From Oxyruncus cristatus (lineage: Eukaryota > Chordata > Aves > Passeriformes > Cotingidae), in assembly GCA_013399855.1 (NCBI GenBank), contig VXAY01003218.1, forward strand, positions 124,001 through 188,000: DNA of 64,000 bases, written 5' to 3'. The notes below the pieces were generated by a model. It made no database searches. It had not been told where the DNA came from and worked only from the letters and a program-made list of their open reading frames with translations. Positions 37,083 through 50,441 of the stretch are shown here, piece by piece. Position 1 is the stretch's first letter, and each line of letters opens with the position of its first letter. A program made the position numbers and the translations under genes.

Positions 37083-37608
37083 TTGTTGCTTTCAGTTCCA
37101 CAGAAATTAGGGATGGGTAAAAATAAACCTCAAACACCGACTGCTGTAGCCAAAAATAATCCGGCTGGGGAGCCAAATCTAATGTTCTGAGTGAGTCAGC
37201 ACCGAGAATTTGGAGCGAGGTTAAGAGACCGGGGCTTGCCCCCTCCTCGCCAGCCCTTCCGCCCTGCCCGCCGCCTCCACAGCAGCTCACAGACACCAGG
37301 GCAGACCCTGTCGCGGCTCTTTCAAGATCGAAGAATGACAGGAAAGCATCTTTTCCCTTCCAGAGTAACCCAGAAAGCTCAGAATTTCGGAAGCAAACCC
37401 TCGTGCTGTTGGTATGTCTTCAGTTCAACACATTTCATGCAATGCCCACCCTGTGGAACGATGTGACCCTCGTGAGCTCACACGACCACCAGGGCTGAGA
37501 AACTCCTGCTTTCACTGCGAAACAGACTGAGCTGACTACAAAATTATTGTCTGGCACTCACGAACAGTGTTGCTAATCTGGGAAAAAGACATTATATTGT
37601 AAATATTC
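37083..37608 (-). other. CpG island right flank, no gene recognised
   Basis: GC-moderate to about 37330, then AT-rich. The plus-strand frame at 37191-37466 has no known domain. Confidence 0.6.
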
Positions 37609-37734
37609 AGGGCCAGGTTGGACGGGGCTTGGAACAACCTGCTCTAGTTGAAGGTGTCACTGCCCATGGCAGGGGGTCAAATGAGATGAACTTCAAGGGC
37701 CCTTCTAACCCAAACCATTCAGTGGTTCTATGAC
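37609..37734 (+). mobile_element. Short CR1 LINE tail
   Basis: The last 126 bp of a plus-strand CR1: GGGCCAGGTTGGACGGGGCT, CTGCCCATGGCAGGGGGTC and a TTCTAACCCAAACCATTCAG tail ending TTCTATGAC. Confidence 0.9.
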
Positions 37735-38674
37735 ATTTGAATTTGATTTAGCCACATGGCCACACTGTTCTCAAATAGAAGCGATCTTTACCTAAAGATT
37801 TTGGCATCACTATTCAGAAGTTACATAAAATCCAGCAAGAGATTGCTTGTATTTATAAATCGATCCATGTAGAGTTGTAATCAATACACTGGGAATGCAT
37901 ACACTGCATATTTTTTTTTAAACAATGTGGTTCTGAGTACATCTGCCATATTCCACACGTATTCCCCAATATTCTGGATGCTTTGAACGCAGATCCCTCA
38001 TTTCCCTGCTTGCTCCTGTATCCATCCTACGATGCAGATCACGGGCACTGCTAACACTTCTGTACTCAGCACCTGGATCCTGTGCGTGGAATAGAGCGTG
38101 CCCTGGGTCAGGCCCGTCAGCTCCATCGCTGCTGTAAGTGCATCGTGGAGAGGGAGCAGCCGAGATCCACCAGGATGGCTGCAGGCTGCAGGCTGGGACA
38201 GGAGGAGAGGCCAGGGCGGTCTGACCAGAGAAAGGGAAGGCCGAAGGGCAACCCAACTGCAGTCAATCAAGAGGGAGACATGTTTCTACGATTCTCCTCA
38301 TTCTATACTCATAAAATCTCCAAATTGTTTAAGCCAAGAACTTTTTTTCTGCGGTTACGACATGGGTTGTCTGTATTGGTACACTGGTGGTTTTTTTAGT
38401 AGAGGAAATTTTATTTTTCTATCATTTTGATACAAAACCTGATTTGACATAAACCATAACTGCCCAAAGCCTTTTCACTGAGAAAAAACAACATCAAGTA
38501 ATACCCTTTTGTTTACCGTCTCAGGATCTTTGAAGAGCTGAGTAATTTTACAGCCTCGACATAAATGTCTCCAGCACTGCTCCAACCTACTTTTTAAGGA
38601 GTTTGTCTGGTTTCTGCATCTATTTAGGATCTTTGTTATAAGGATTAGAGTTCTCCAAGAAGACTTGGAGAAGA

Positions 38675-38785
38675 CCAGGTTGCTCTAAGCCCTGTCCAGC
38701 CTGGCCTTGGACACTTCCAGGGATGGGGCAGCTGCAGCCCCTCCAGGCACCCTGTGCCAGGGCCTCCCCCAGAGGCACTGGTTCC
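38675..38785 (-). mobile_element. Short CR1 LINE fragment
   Basis: Reverse CR1 lacking its own 3' tail: CCAGGTTGCTCTAAGCCCTG, CCTGGCCTTGGACACTTCCA, GGGATGGGGCAGCTGCAGCC and CCTGTGCCAGGGCCTCCCCC. It ends abruptly at a non-CR1 sequence. Confidence 0.88.
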
Positions 38786-39450
38786 AAGGAGGGCAGCTGG
38801 GGATCAATATTTTTTCTCTGACAGCAGCCAGGATCTTCCAAAGCCTTCCCACTTCCCCTGTGTGAGCGCTCACCACGCCTGCCTCCACACAGAGATGAGT
38901 TTGGGAGCAGAGTGAGTACCCAGTGAGCAGCAGTCACTTGAGTATCTACAGAGCAAGTCAGTGGGAGGAGATAGCAAATATTCACATTTACTTTTTACAA
39001 GGTAATCTTTCTGACAAGGTAATCTCTAATGTACTCTAACCCACATACTGTTAACTTGCACACTCTTGACACTTTAAATATCCACTTTTGCTTCCCATGG
39101 GAATTTGCTCCAGCGAAACAGGAACATTAATTCCCTCTTTCTAGGCAGCTGCAGAATTGTAGTTCCTCATACGTGACTCTATCAATGATTTTGTTTCAAT
39201 TATATGTTCAGACTGCCAAATTGGATAAAACACATCCTTTGTGAAACTTGCAGCTCATCCCTGAAAAGATAAATTCACCTGCCTGAATAAGCAAAAAAAA
39301 GCACAGACAAGGTTTCTTCCAAGCACTGAGGAATAATAATTCACGGAAAACTTGAGGTATAATCAACATAGCTTAAAAAAACCTCTTAACAGTACAGAAA
39401 CAAACAGTGAAATTCGTCTGCAATTTTAAAGGTCTGCGACTGAAGCACAG

Positions 39451-39815
39451 TCACAGAGCTGCTGAGGTTTGAAGGGACCTCTGGAGACTGGCCGGTCCAA
39501 GCCCTGCTCACAGCAGGTTGCTCAGGACCACATCCAGGCAGGGCTTGAGAATCTCCACAGATGGAGATTCCACTGCCTGCTCCTGTACTTCCCAATGCTC
39601 AGAGGAACATGTTTTTTCTGGTCACTAAACAGAATATCCTGCATTTCAGTCTGTGCCCACTGACACCAGATAACACTGTCTGCCTTGCCTCCTCCCCAGC
39701 CCTGTCACCAGCTGTTCGTACACAAGGATAAGACGTCCCCGAGCCCTGCCCTGCCTTGCCTTGCCTTGCCTTGCCTTCCCTTCAGTGATCCCAGCTCTCA
39801 GCCCCTCCGTGGGCA
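39451..39815 (-). mobile_element. CR1 LINE fragment, older subfamily, with internal pentanucleotide expansion
   Basis: Reverse copy starting TCACAGAGCTGCTGAGGTTT, with CAGCAGGTTGCTCAGGACCA and TGGAGATTCCACTGCCTGCT, then GTTCGTACACAAGGATAAGA that matches the CR1 position before the GAGCC..CTTCTC block. That block is here replaced by a CCTTG repeat. Confidence 0.85.
39744..39780. repeat. (CCTTG)n pentanucleotide microsatellite
   Basis: About six imperfect CCTTG/CCCTG units lying within the CR1 copy, apparently grown from its own GAGCCTTCTCTT segment. Confidence 0.9.
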
Positions 39816-40833
39816 CTGGATGCTCCAAGCCCTGAATCACCTCCATGGCCCGTGCTGGGCTCAGTTCAACATGCCCTTGATGTGTATGTGCCACTAATAT
39901 TTGAACCTCTGCACATGGGCGTCAATAAAGGCCCCTTTTTGGACACTGTCTTCCAAAAATGCAGCATTGCCAGGAATGGGTAAAACTTACCAGCTCACAA
40001 ACCAATACCTTTTCAAACAGTGTATTTCTTTAATAACATTTATATTTAGAGGAGACTAACAACATTTTTTCTATTTCTGCAGCAGATGAAGTTTCCATCA
40101 CAGTGAGGTTTCCAGGCCAGAAACCAGCGTTTTGCTTGTAAAATACTAACCCTGAAGCACTACAGGAGAGCAGCAGAACAAAAGGGTTTTATCATTACTC
40201 TTCGTGCTTTAATTACCTTTATCAAATGCCATCTGAGATGAGCTATTTTTAAACCCTTTCACTGATTCTGTAATTATATTAACACAGTTTTATTCTCCCC
40301 TAATTACACAGGTCTATCCTCAATAAAATTTAATGTATTTGTGCAGAAAGTACCATAGGATATTTACACACCAATCAATCTGAACACAGCAACAAGGTTG
40401 AAGTTGTCACATAAACACAAAACAATTCAGTAGCAGGGATGAGTGGCCATTAAAAGATCTGCCTGTAAGTGGTGGAAGTACGATTTGTGATAATGTAAAT
40501 ACAAATCGACATGGTGTCATTTATTATTGCTTATGTGGTATCATTTTTTATGCTTCCCTTGGGAAAACCAACAACCGAAACGCCCTTTTCTTTTTTATTT
40601 ATCACTTTCAGTCTTTTGCTTTACAGAGTTAATATCTGCCACTAAAATGGTAATATTTGCTAGAAAGAAACGGGAGGTGATTAAATACTTTTATTAGATC
40701 ATAATGATTAAAATTAAAAACGTTCAGTTTTACTTACAATCAATTTCTTAAGCAGGTTCTTTACCTTCAATAAATCTAAATTCTGGGTTAGACGGACGAT
40801 GAGCCTTTCTAGAGGCCTTGGAAAAAAGATGTC
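39816..40833 (-). other. RABGAP1L: Large RABGAP1L intron segment
   Basis: AT-rich. The stretch 40200-40560 is free of repeats and contains several TAAT/ATTA and ATTTGTGATAATGTAAAT-like runs that look like non-coding regulatory sequence, without proof. Confidence 0.6.
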
Positions 40834-40879
40834 CAGCACTGAAACCATCCTCAGCACTGAAACCATCCTTAGCACTGAA
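40834..40879. repeat. 18-bp tandem repeat, about 2.5 copies
   Basis: Two perfect copies of CAGCACTGAAACCATCCT (40834-40851 and 40852-40869) followed by a partial AGCACTGAA. Confidence 0.92.
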
Positions 40880-40917
40880 CTGTTGAGAGAAATTTAGAAG
40901 AAAAAAGCCACAAACCC

Positions 40918-41301
40918 TATGGAGAGCAACTGGGGGGGCTCAGCCGGGATAAAAGGAGGCTCAGGGGGGACCTTCTCTCTCTCACAACTCCCTGACAGGA
41001 GCGGGGAGCTGAGAGGGGTCGTGCTCTGCTCCCAGGGAACAAGGGACAGGACAAAAGGAAACAAGTTGCGAGGTTCAGGCTGGACATCAGGAAGAATTTC
41101 TTCATGGAAAAGGTTGTTAAGCATTGGAATAGGCTGCCCAAGGAGGTGGTGGAGTCCCCATCCCTGGAGGTGTCCAAGGAAGGCCTGGCCATGGCACTCA
41201 GTGCTCTGGGCTGGGGGACAAGGGGGGCATCGGGCACAGGGGGGACTTGATGGTCTTGGAGGGCTTTTCCAACCTCAGTGATTCTGGGATTCTGTTCTAT
41301 A
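40918..41301 (+). mobile_element. CR1 LINE 3' fragment, distinct subfamily
   Basis: A plus-strand copy with GGGGCTCAGCCGGGATAAAA near the start, GCTGGACATCAGGAAGAATT, AAGCATTGGAATAGGCTGCC, AGGTGGTGGAGTCCCCATCC and TTCCAACCTCAGTGATTCTG at the end, finishing in repeated GATTCTG/GGATTCTG. This differs from the GATGGGGCAGCC copies elsewhere in the window. Confidence 0.9.
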
Positions 41302-44300
41302 GAGAGGCAAACTGTACACCTGGATGCTGAGGAAAGGCAGGAGAGCAGCCCACTGGAAAGGAGGGAAAAGTTGCCCAATGGCAATGTAAGGAGACGCAGC
41401 CCAACAAGAACCAACAGAGTGATGACATCAAACACTTAAAAAACTAACCCAAAACTTCGCATACAGGGGAAAAATGAGGGCACTGCCATGGACTAACACA
41501 CACCAGCAGCACCTGAATTGGAACTAGCGTCAAAACCTCTTTCAAAAATTCCCTTTTCCGGGAAAGGTCCTGACAAGGCTCCGGAGCCGTGTTTGGACGG
41601 GCTCTTCCTGGCCAAACAACCCTCACGCTTTCTTAAAGCCCGATGGCAGACAATACCAAGAGAGGCAGAGCACACTCCTCTCACATCTGCTGTTTGCCTC
41701 AAAGCTGGGACCTTGAGACACGAGAAACATCCATTTAAATGCTGCTTAAACCAAGGACAAAATTTAATCCAATTCTTCCGTATCCTCCCCAGCGAGCGCT
41801 CAAAGGCGGCTCTAAGCTCTTCCTCTAACAGTCAAAGAAAGCAGACTGTCATCACAAGGGGGGTCAAATGATGGACAAAGGAGGGAGAAAAAAAAAAATC
41901 AATCTACTACCGTGAAAAACTCTTTGTAATGAATCCAAATCTTGGTAGAGAGTCTATTAACACAAGTCTAAAAGGTGAAGAATAGAAAGAAGGAGCAAAG
42001 ATCCCGAAACATAAAACATCCATGCTGTTTGGTTTGAAAGGCTTCTCTCTTTTACACGTTTTGAGCTGGATCAATAAGTGCTTTATAGGAATATTCTTAA
42101 CATTGTGTAACTTGCACACATGCGCTAACTGGAGATACAATGCAACCCTCCATTGTTCTGGAGAGCTAAAGCAATGCCAAGTATAGCTCAAATCCTGACA
42201 ATATTTTTTTTAAAATACCTAATTCGTTCATTCCATGTTCTTCTGCTTTGATAATTATTTCTTTTCATCTCTCCCTGACTCACACACTGAGGCGACCAAA
42301 GGAGAATGAACAAATAGAGGTGGGAGGAGAGTTGAGAAGTGGCACGGACTTGAAAAGCTTTGAATGCCTTCAATCATCTGGAAAATCACAAGTACCAACC
42401 TTTTAACTTCTGTAATTAAAGACTCATGACACGTAGTCCTGAGCAGCTTTTAGGAGATCACTACTAAGTACAATTACATTTTAAAGGCTTTTCCTCATTT
42501 TTAGGCCGCTTTTATAGTTTCTAACCCAATATTTAAGCAACCGTACTCTGAATTCCGTACTGGAAAACAGAACCTGACTGGCAGCGGTGAAGGGCAAGAA
42601 AAAACTGGTGGGGAGACACCAGAGAGGAGCCAGAGCTCTGCCCCTCCTCAGCCACGCTGGTGTGACACGTTCCTACCCAGCTCCTGAGGGAAAAGCACAC
42701 CTTCACCAGCTGGGAGAAAGCAAGGACAGCAAATCTAACACGTCCACACCCCTTCTGACCACTTCCAGGGCCACTCCACCGCTCCCCCAGGCAGCCGCGA
42801 TCGCTAACCTTGTTAATGTTCTAAACATCCAATCTTAAAAAGCAGCCTAAAATCTCTGAGTGCACGGAGCCCTTCAGAACCCTGCTAGGCTGCCCTCCCC
42901 ATGGGAAATATTAGCCAAGAGCAGAAAGAATCTTAAAAATAGGGAAAGAGAAGAGGCACGACGGTGTCCACTACCAGATGGACATTTACCTGATGCCCAT
43001 TTACAAATCTGTGGTGAGATTTTAAGTTTTTGCTTCAAATATCTTTGCACTCTCAATTTTCTACCTAATTTTGGCAGCTATTGTCAGCTGGTACTTGAGG
43101 AGTACAATATATATTCTTGAAAAAGGAGATTGCATGTCACCACTTGCTGTGCCACATCCATGCAAACCCACACCCACAAAGAATTCTATTAGATAATTGG
43201 TCACATTTGAAGAATAAGAACCTGATTTTGTAAGAACTAAAAATTGCTCAGCACTCCCTACAATTAAAAGACAATGGTAAGTACAATATGCTGTATTTCA
43301 ACCCTAAATTTAGATAAATCAGTATGTCCAAATCCAACACAGAGAGTCTTAAAGAAATTATATGCATCAAACACACAAGGAAGATTTTTGTATTTAAGAG
43401 AAAGAAGTGAAATACAAATAGGGAAAAAAAAAAGAAACAAATTGCATTTTAAATCAAGTTGAAGTGCGTGGAAATAACATGGAGACAAAACATAAGGCTG
43501 CAAAATAAGGAGCTTGGAGGCTCCTTTTCTTCAAGGTTCTTTCCTTCAAGGAGAAAGAGCAGTAATTCTATCAGGGCTCAGGCCCAGGAGATGGGAATCA
43601 GGACAAAGGGAATGCATTTGAAAGTAATCCATGTCAGACCTGCTAACACCACAACATACATCTCTTTGACATTAACAGAGACCAACAGACACAAATAAAG
43701 TGCAGACAGTACATAATCTGTTTATATTTCTGCTCTGCTTTTTAGTTAGGGATGGATTTGGTAAAATGAAAGGGTTTACTGAAAGCTGTAGACAAACTTC
43801 TGTGATTTTTCAGTAATTATTTAGGAATTGTTGCAATTACAGGCTGACAGCTTCTCCTGAAGAACAGCATCCCTCTTGCTATGCAGGGTTCTTCATCGCT
43901 AAATGCTTCATCCTGTTTATCCTTTGCAAACAAAATCAAATAACTGTTCGTTTTAACTCCCAAAATACAAATCTTATCAAGGCCTTAATAAATGCTCAGA
44001 CCTTGTGGATTCCAATTCCTCTGGTTTTTAATAATAAAATCATATCCAGAATTGGTCTGGGGTGTAGATGTAGAAAAATAACAGAGTTTGTACCTAATGA
44101 AATGGGTATGTAAATGTATTTATGGTGTTTTGTTGTTTTTTTTTCCACAGAGTATGTTTTTCAGCAGGGAGAATGCATCTAGGTCCTGCAAAGAAAAAAC
44201 CCCAAACCTTTCTACCTAAGTATCTTAAGAGCAGAAACAGCAAATAGCACTGTCCAAAGGACTGTGGACATGGAATTAGCACTGGTACATCCTACCAAGA

Positions 44301-47300
44301 CAGATTTTCCCACTCCCACACCAGGGGCGGGGCAGACAAAGGGCTGAATTAAGTTCTCAAAACAGCGAGGAGAAGGAGGAAGATATTTTTAGAAGAGCAA
44401 AGAAAAAAAAGCAAGGTTAGGGTTTTCTCCCTTAACTCTCAACTGAGACCTTCCCCCCCTTCCAGAATTTCAACCAATAATTCTTCTTAGCAAATATACA
44501 TCTAAGAGAATCTAAACCCCAACTAAAGGAGTAGGAGTAAGGCAAGAGCCTGGGCTGGTAAGGAAGTGCACAAAGTAAATTAATTACATTGATTAGTACC
44601 TGTACAGTCTGGGAACCACAATATATACACCCAAGCAGCAAGTCCAAGTGCGCACTGACTCACACAGATGTAACTCCACTCATCCCTCACAAAAACCACA
44701 ACAACGGGTTGAACAGAAACACCTCAGTTGGAACAGCAATGCTGCTGGCCCACGTTGGGTACTGGAGCTGAGCAGATCGGTCACCAACAACACAAGGGCC
44801 TTGCTCAGAAACCTGAGGAACCACCTGCAGGTTTTCAGAACAGAAAACACCACTCAACCATATCCATCATTATCTAAAGGTTTATTGTCTGCACACACGT
44901 CCACAGAGATTCAAGATATCCCTCCCTCCAAACAGGAGGCAAAGGAGCCGTTTTTGTATCATTTACCACATCGCCATTTGCCTGTTTCTGTGCAACCCCT
45001 GAGAAACATTCCATTTGAGGGAGCACGTTCCCCAAACCCCACCTGCCTGCCCTCTGAAAGCTACTTCTTGCCTCTGGAGCAGCCTCACTGGCATCTCCTC
45101 TCTCTGTGACTCCTCCAGGTCAGTGATAAAAGAATTCCAACCTCACAGCAGTGGGGTTCCTGCCTCATTTCACTCCATGTGAGCAGCACGCCCCAAACCC
45201 AGCTCTGACTCCATTTGGTGTCGGTATTCTCCACACAGCCCCGCTGGGCAGTGCTCTAAATCAGCACTACTCTTGGGTTTTACTTTCAGTTTTTAACACA
45301 AAATACTATTACTTTGCAAAGTCAAAATACCGGGCTTCCGTGCATCCATCGCAAAATATTTTCCCTCCTGGTACGAGGGGGAGTTAGAAGTATAAAGAGA
45401 TCCATGTATTACAGAACAAGATCAGCAGGCAACTGAACAGAGTAAGAAAAAAGTTCTTAACATAAATGGAAAACATAACTACTAAGATCTGTGCAACAGT
45501 TGTAACACTTGATTTAAACTGTGTATTTTATATATATATAATGTGTTAGATACTAAAGGAATCTGAACAGCATAAAAATTAAAAAGCAAACTATATTAAA
45601 CATTTGACTTGCAAGGAGAAAATGACTGACTATAATTAAGACAAATGACTACACTACATACCCATTTAGCATACAGAACATTATACATTGTCACTGGATT
45701 TGGAACATTTTATGCTAAAATCTTTCTTGAGGCAGACAGGTGTCATTTCCACTTAGCCGTGGTTAAATCTCTTGGCAGTGAGTACGTGCATTAAATATGA
45801 CCAATGTTCACGGGAATGAAGGTTATTTTTTTTAGACAGTAGCATTCAGAAGAAGTAACTGTCTCTAATTGGCTTCTGCCTACGAGCACCTACACTGCTG
45901 GGAATGACAGAGGCACAGAAGCATTGCTGCCACATAGTGCACCAGGAATGTAGATGATTTATACCAGAAATGAAGACCAGGGACATTGCAGTGTCTCCTG
46001 ACACTCTGACAGTGTAAACTGTAAACCAATTTCTGAGGAAAACTGAAATTACTTTAAATGGTTACTGACGTAAAGTCATAAAATTAAGGTAAATTGAAGT
46101 TGATACACGTCATTTTCCTGCCCCTTCTTAAAAAAAATTAACTCTGTACTGAAAGGAACCTCCTTGGTTTCACCAGGCACAGGGCCTCTGATCCCTCTGG
46201 TTTGCCAGCAGTAGCCTGACAGCATTCCAACTGGCCTACACTGCAACATCTTCCTTCTGTTTTCTTGGCCAGACTAAACCACCATCTCAGATAAAGGACA
46301 ACCATCTACAGCCACACGATCCTCACCCTCATCACCCCCGCTCTCCCCACAGCAGGGCCCAGCACAGCTCGGAGGCTCCATCAGCTGCCTCCTTGGGAGC
46401 ACGGATAAGGACATGGCGAGTGACACAGGAGGCACCAAACGACGGCCTCACGCACACCAGGGGTCTGTCAGGTACTCGCCCTCGGCAGAACTACAACAAC
46501 AGCATCTGGCAACACGAGGAACTACCAGGCTACTCAGGCTGTGCCTCCTCTTCTGCCTTCAGTCCCACACTTCTTTAGAACTGTGAATAAGTGAAGGATA
46601 TAATTTACATTTCTGCTCTGAAGACTGTAAAGCTTTGAACCCACAGCTAAGACAGCAACGTGCAGAGGGCAAGGACTTCCTCACACGGTGCTTCTCGGCA
46701 AGGCAGTCTGCCATGCACTCCACTTGCAATCTATTTATTATCCCTTCTCTTTATTCTCTCAAGTGTTTTGTTGTTGAGTTGGTTGAGCAGGCTTTCCAAA
46801 ACTTTCCCTACCTCCTGCAGACACGTTCTGTTTCAGTAACTTTAACAGCAGTGACTAAATGTTGGCACTGACACCACTCACACACCACCCTGTCACTGGA
46901 AGCGTTCACGGGTATTGTTTCTGTTTCAAATCTGTTTGTCAAAGCTTCACCACCACCCTGCGACCTCTTCTTTATCCTGTCAGCTCCCCGGTATTTGTTG
47001 CAAGAAATCCCAAGGCTGCTTTCAGTGCCCAATTACAAACCAACATTTTCCTCTAACTGCCTGAGACAGCTTTTCATTAAACTTGCTCTCACCAATATAT
47101 CACTATTAGCGATGCATTAAATGTATTTTTAGCCTCATTTCTTATGGAAATGAATCTTTCCCACCTACTCTGCGGATTCCAGCTTTCCCTCAGTTTGTAC
47201 CTCCGTTCAACATCCATGGCCAGGGGCAGCAGGACACCGTTTTCACTGGCACCTAAGGAAAGGCACCTGGCACATTTAATTGTTGCTCATTTAATTACTG

Positions 47301-50300
47301 TTTAACAAATTCTTTATGACCAGTACGTCAGAAATAGAAAATAAATTACTTCAAAATTAGTGTTTTCACTAAATCACATTCTTCCTTGCCTCTCTACAAA
47401 TCTGCCCTGCCCAGCACTGATACTTGTTTTTTCTGTGAGTAAGTAACTAGTTACCTATTAAAACCCACCTTGATATTTCTGCAAGGCTGGAACACTCCAT
47501 CTGGGTGGGGGGTGGTCCTGAGGGCTTCAGTAGAGGCGGTGTGGAAGGTTAAAATTCTTGACAAAAGCTGAAAGTTTGGCCAAAACCTTCCTCTGCATTG
47601 TTATGCAGACATTTCTGTTTGGTATTTAGGTAACCCCGAGCGAGCTGCTCTCATATAAACTTCTTCATTGTTCACTTTTGTTGTTTTTCGAAGATTTAAA
47701 TTACTCACACAGCGACATGGCACCACAACCTCTTCCACAAAGAGGACCACAACCACTGCCCTGCCCATAGATCTTTTTTTTTTTTTTTACTTCTGGGGTC
47801 AGCTCTGTTTTAACCAGTATTAACACCAATTCATTCTGCTCTTTCCTTGAAAACTATGAGGATTTAGTTGTTCTTATGGGGAGGGCAGGAGTGAGACCTT
47901 TGCTTCTGCACAGAGACAGAAGACAGTAGAAGGGGCTGTAATGGGCATCATCTGCAGCGTGAGGAGCCTGGGGACCATCACCCCAGCACTCAGAGATACC
48001 TGTGCACAGCAATAACAGCTTTTCTCAGCTCCCTTTTCTGAATAAAGCATCATGACTTCCATCATGACTTACACTCCAAACAGCGCTTCAAAGCAGGACA
48101 TTTATTTGCAGTTAATAATTCATCCCCGCTCTGCTCTCCAGAAATACACTCTCCGTACAATTTATCGCTCACATAGCCCTCCCGTAAGCAATGCTGCAAC
48201 AATCCCACAAACCAGGGATTTAAGGCTCCACAGTCACATCTTTAGAAGTATTGGAATTATCCTGCTATTTTATTCAGGCTTTACACAGCCAAGTGTAGTG
48301 GAGAACCAATATTTTCTGCACAAACAACCCGGACTCTTCCTAGAATTTCGCTGCCCTGTCCATTACAGCGTGGGTACTACTCATATCTTCTCCACCTAAA
48401 AATGTCATAAACTGGAATAAATAACTGTACTTAGAAGCACGGGAAGTGTGGCAAGGGTGGTATTAAGAAGCTGTTAATATATTTCTTATATAGTGGTCAG
48501 GGAATGACACTCAGTGCAGACAGAGCACGCAGGCACCTCTGCCAAAGGATGGTGCATCTGGCAGATTTTAGAGCAGGGGCTGTAACAAAGGGAACTGCTA
48601 AACAGAGGCCCATTCTGAGGCTTGCTGACTCCAGGACACAGTTTTGCAAAATACTACACCACTGTCCCGATTCTTGACCTTATTTTTATGGGGACAAACT
48701 TGCCACTGATGTTGGTGTAAGATTTTTCTTGCTGTTTTCTGTTGGAAGGTAAGTTTGGCGTTGACCTCTAGAAAATGCAGCCTCATCAGAAGCAGAAGGT
48801 CAGCCTGAACCTCCCCTGGCGCAGCTTGAGGCTCTCTCCTCTCGTCCTGCTCCATGTGGGCTGGGAAAATAATAATACCAACTCCAGCAAAGCCCTTCTT
48901 CACCCAGTGCCTCCTGAAAAGGAGTCACCTAACTCCGAGTTCCCATAAAAGCCTGGAATTGTGTGGCTGGTAGGGACAATATTAAGAAGTGCAGTTCTAA
49001 AACTGTGTAGAAATGCATCGTTCCACCTGGACAAAATCCCCTCCCTGCCCCACTGCAGACACTGGTTCCTTCCTCAGGCAGTGGATGCTGCTGATCCCTC
49101 CTGATCACTCCGGTGCAGTTGTGCCTCACACCAAGAATTCCCAGGGGCCAAGCAAACAAGGTGTTCCCAAACAGCTGTTTGGGCTGATACTCTTCTCCTC
49201 CTGTTTGCCAGTGATTATTGCTCAAGTCAAGATAGCACATACAAACACAGCAGCGCCAACTTCCAAGAAAACTCTGATATCTAACATAATTGTTTCATTA
49301 CACAAACCATGGAATTGGAAAAAACACAGGGAAGGAGGGGATGTTGTTTGCTTCTTGGCATTAGCAAGAAGTTGAAAAGAATTCTCTAATGGATGATGGA
49401 AAGAGAGAGGAAAAAAAATGTTTTCTGTTGCAACAGAGCAGAAATGTGATTTATTCTCACCCACCTGCTACCTCCTATTTTATTCCTTATCTATTAGATG
49501 AAGAGCACTTTAGGTCACCCACACTATCACCCATCCTGGACACTGCACGAAGTGGGACTGCTGAGTTTAAGAACACAAAAATTAATCAAAGATTAACATA
49601 ATGGAAACCCAGCCCAGGAAGACCAAGCACTGCTGGTTATGGTGCAACTGATGCCATCACTGTGAAAGAAACGCTGAGGCATTTGTTTCCCTTGATTTCA
49701 TTTATCCCCACATCGGTCAACCTTTCACCCACACTTTTTCATCCAGTTAAAACCTCTCTTTTGGAGTAGAAAGCTGAAACTTGGAAACAGGCTTTGATCA
49801 ACAAAAATATACTTGGTTTGCAACTGCCTTCTATTTGTTGTTCGTGCCCTGGAGGTTCTGAATTTAACCTAGAAAGCAGTGGTAGAAAACGTGCTATTTG
49901 ACACCTCTTTATCAGGAGGTGTCTTAGGTGACCACCTAAGCAGCCTCTGGAAAGAATTCAGACTTCCAATGAGTTTCAGTCCCCTCTCACACCAGCTCTT
50001 CCTCTCTGGCTGCTTCCATCCAGGATGCTCTTGGGACAACGCAGAGCACTGGTTAGAAAAGCCTGGAAGCACCTGACTGAAACTACACGGAAAAGGGAGA
50101 ATCAGAAAGAGAAAAATGACAAAATAAATAGAATTAAAAAATACATAAATGAGTGAAAGACAGGAGGAATGAAAACAATCCATTATGTTGATGGATCCAT
50201 CAAATGTAACTGATAATAGTTTTTCTGTCAGTGTAACCATCAATTCCAGGAAGGCAATACAACAATCAGAAACAAAGCAGGTTCAGACTAAATAGTCACA

Positions 50301-50315
50301 ATCCCTAATTTACCT
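41302..50315 (-). other. RABGAP1L: Large RABGAP1L intron segment
   Basis: Nine kilobases of intron with no recognised coding exon, RNA gene or transposon. The GC-richer patches at 44.9-45.3, 46.3-46.6 and 49.0-49.2 kb have open frames on one strand but no known domain or fitting splice context. Confidence 0.65.
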
Positions 50316-50441
50316 AAAAAAAAAAAANNNNNNNNNNNNNNNNNNNNNNNNNNNNNNNNNNNNNNNNNNNNNNNNNNNNNNNNNNNNNNNNNNNNNNNNN
50401 NNNNNNNNNAAAAAATAAAAATAAAAAAAAAAAAAAAAAAA
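50316..50441. repeat. Poly-A/A-rich tract containing an 82-N assembly gap
   Basis: A run of 12 A, 82 N (50328-50409), then AAAAAATAAAAATAAAA and a further A-run to 50441. The flanks on both sides are A-rich, so the missing sequence is probably mostly A, but a hidden insertion cannot be excluded. Confidence 0.95.

Noticed and set aside
38520..38595. Minus-strand exon-like segment between an ag and a gtaaac
   Set aside because: The open frame is short, the acceptor lacks a pyrimidine tract and the peptide matches no RABGAP1L segment.
50328..50409. 82-N gap as a possible hidden element
   Set aside because: Both flanks are poly-A; there is no target-site or element sequence next to it to support a hidden insertion.
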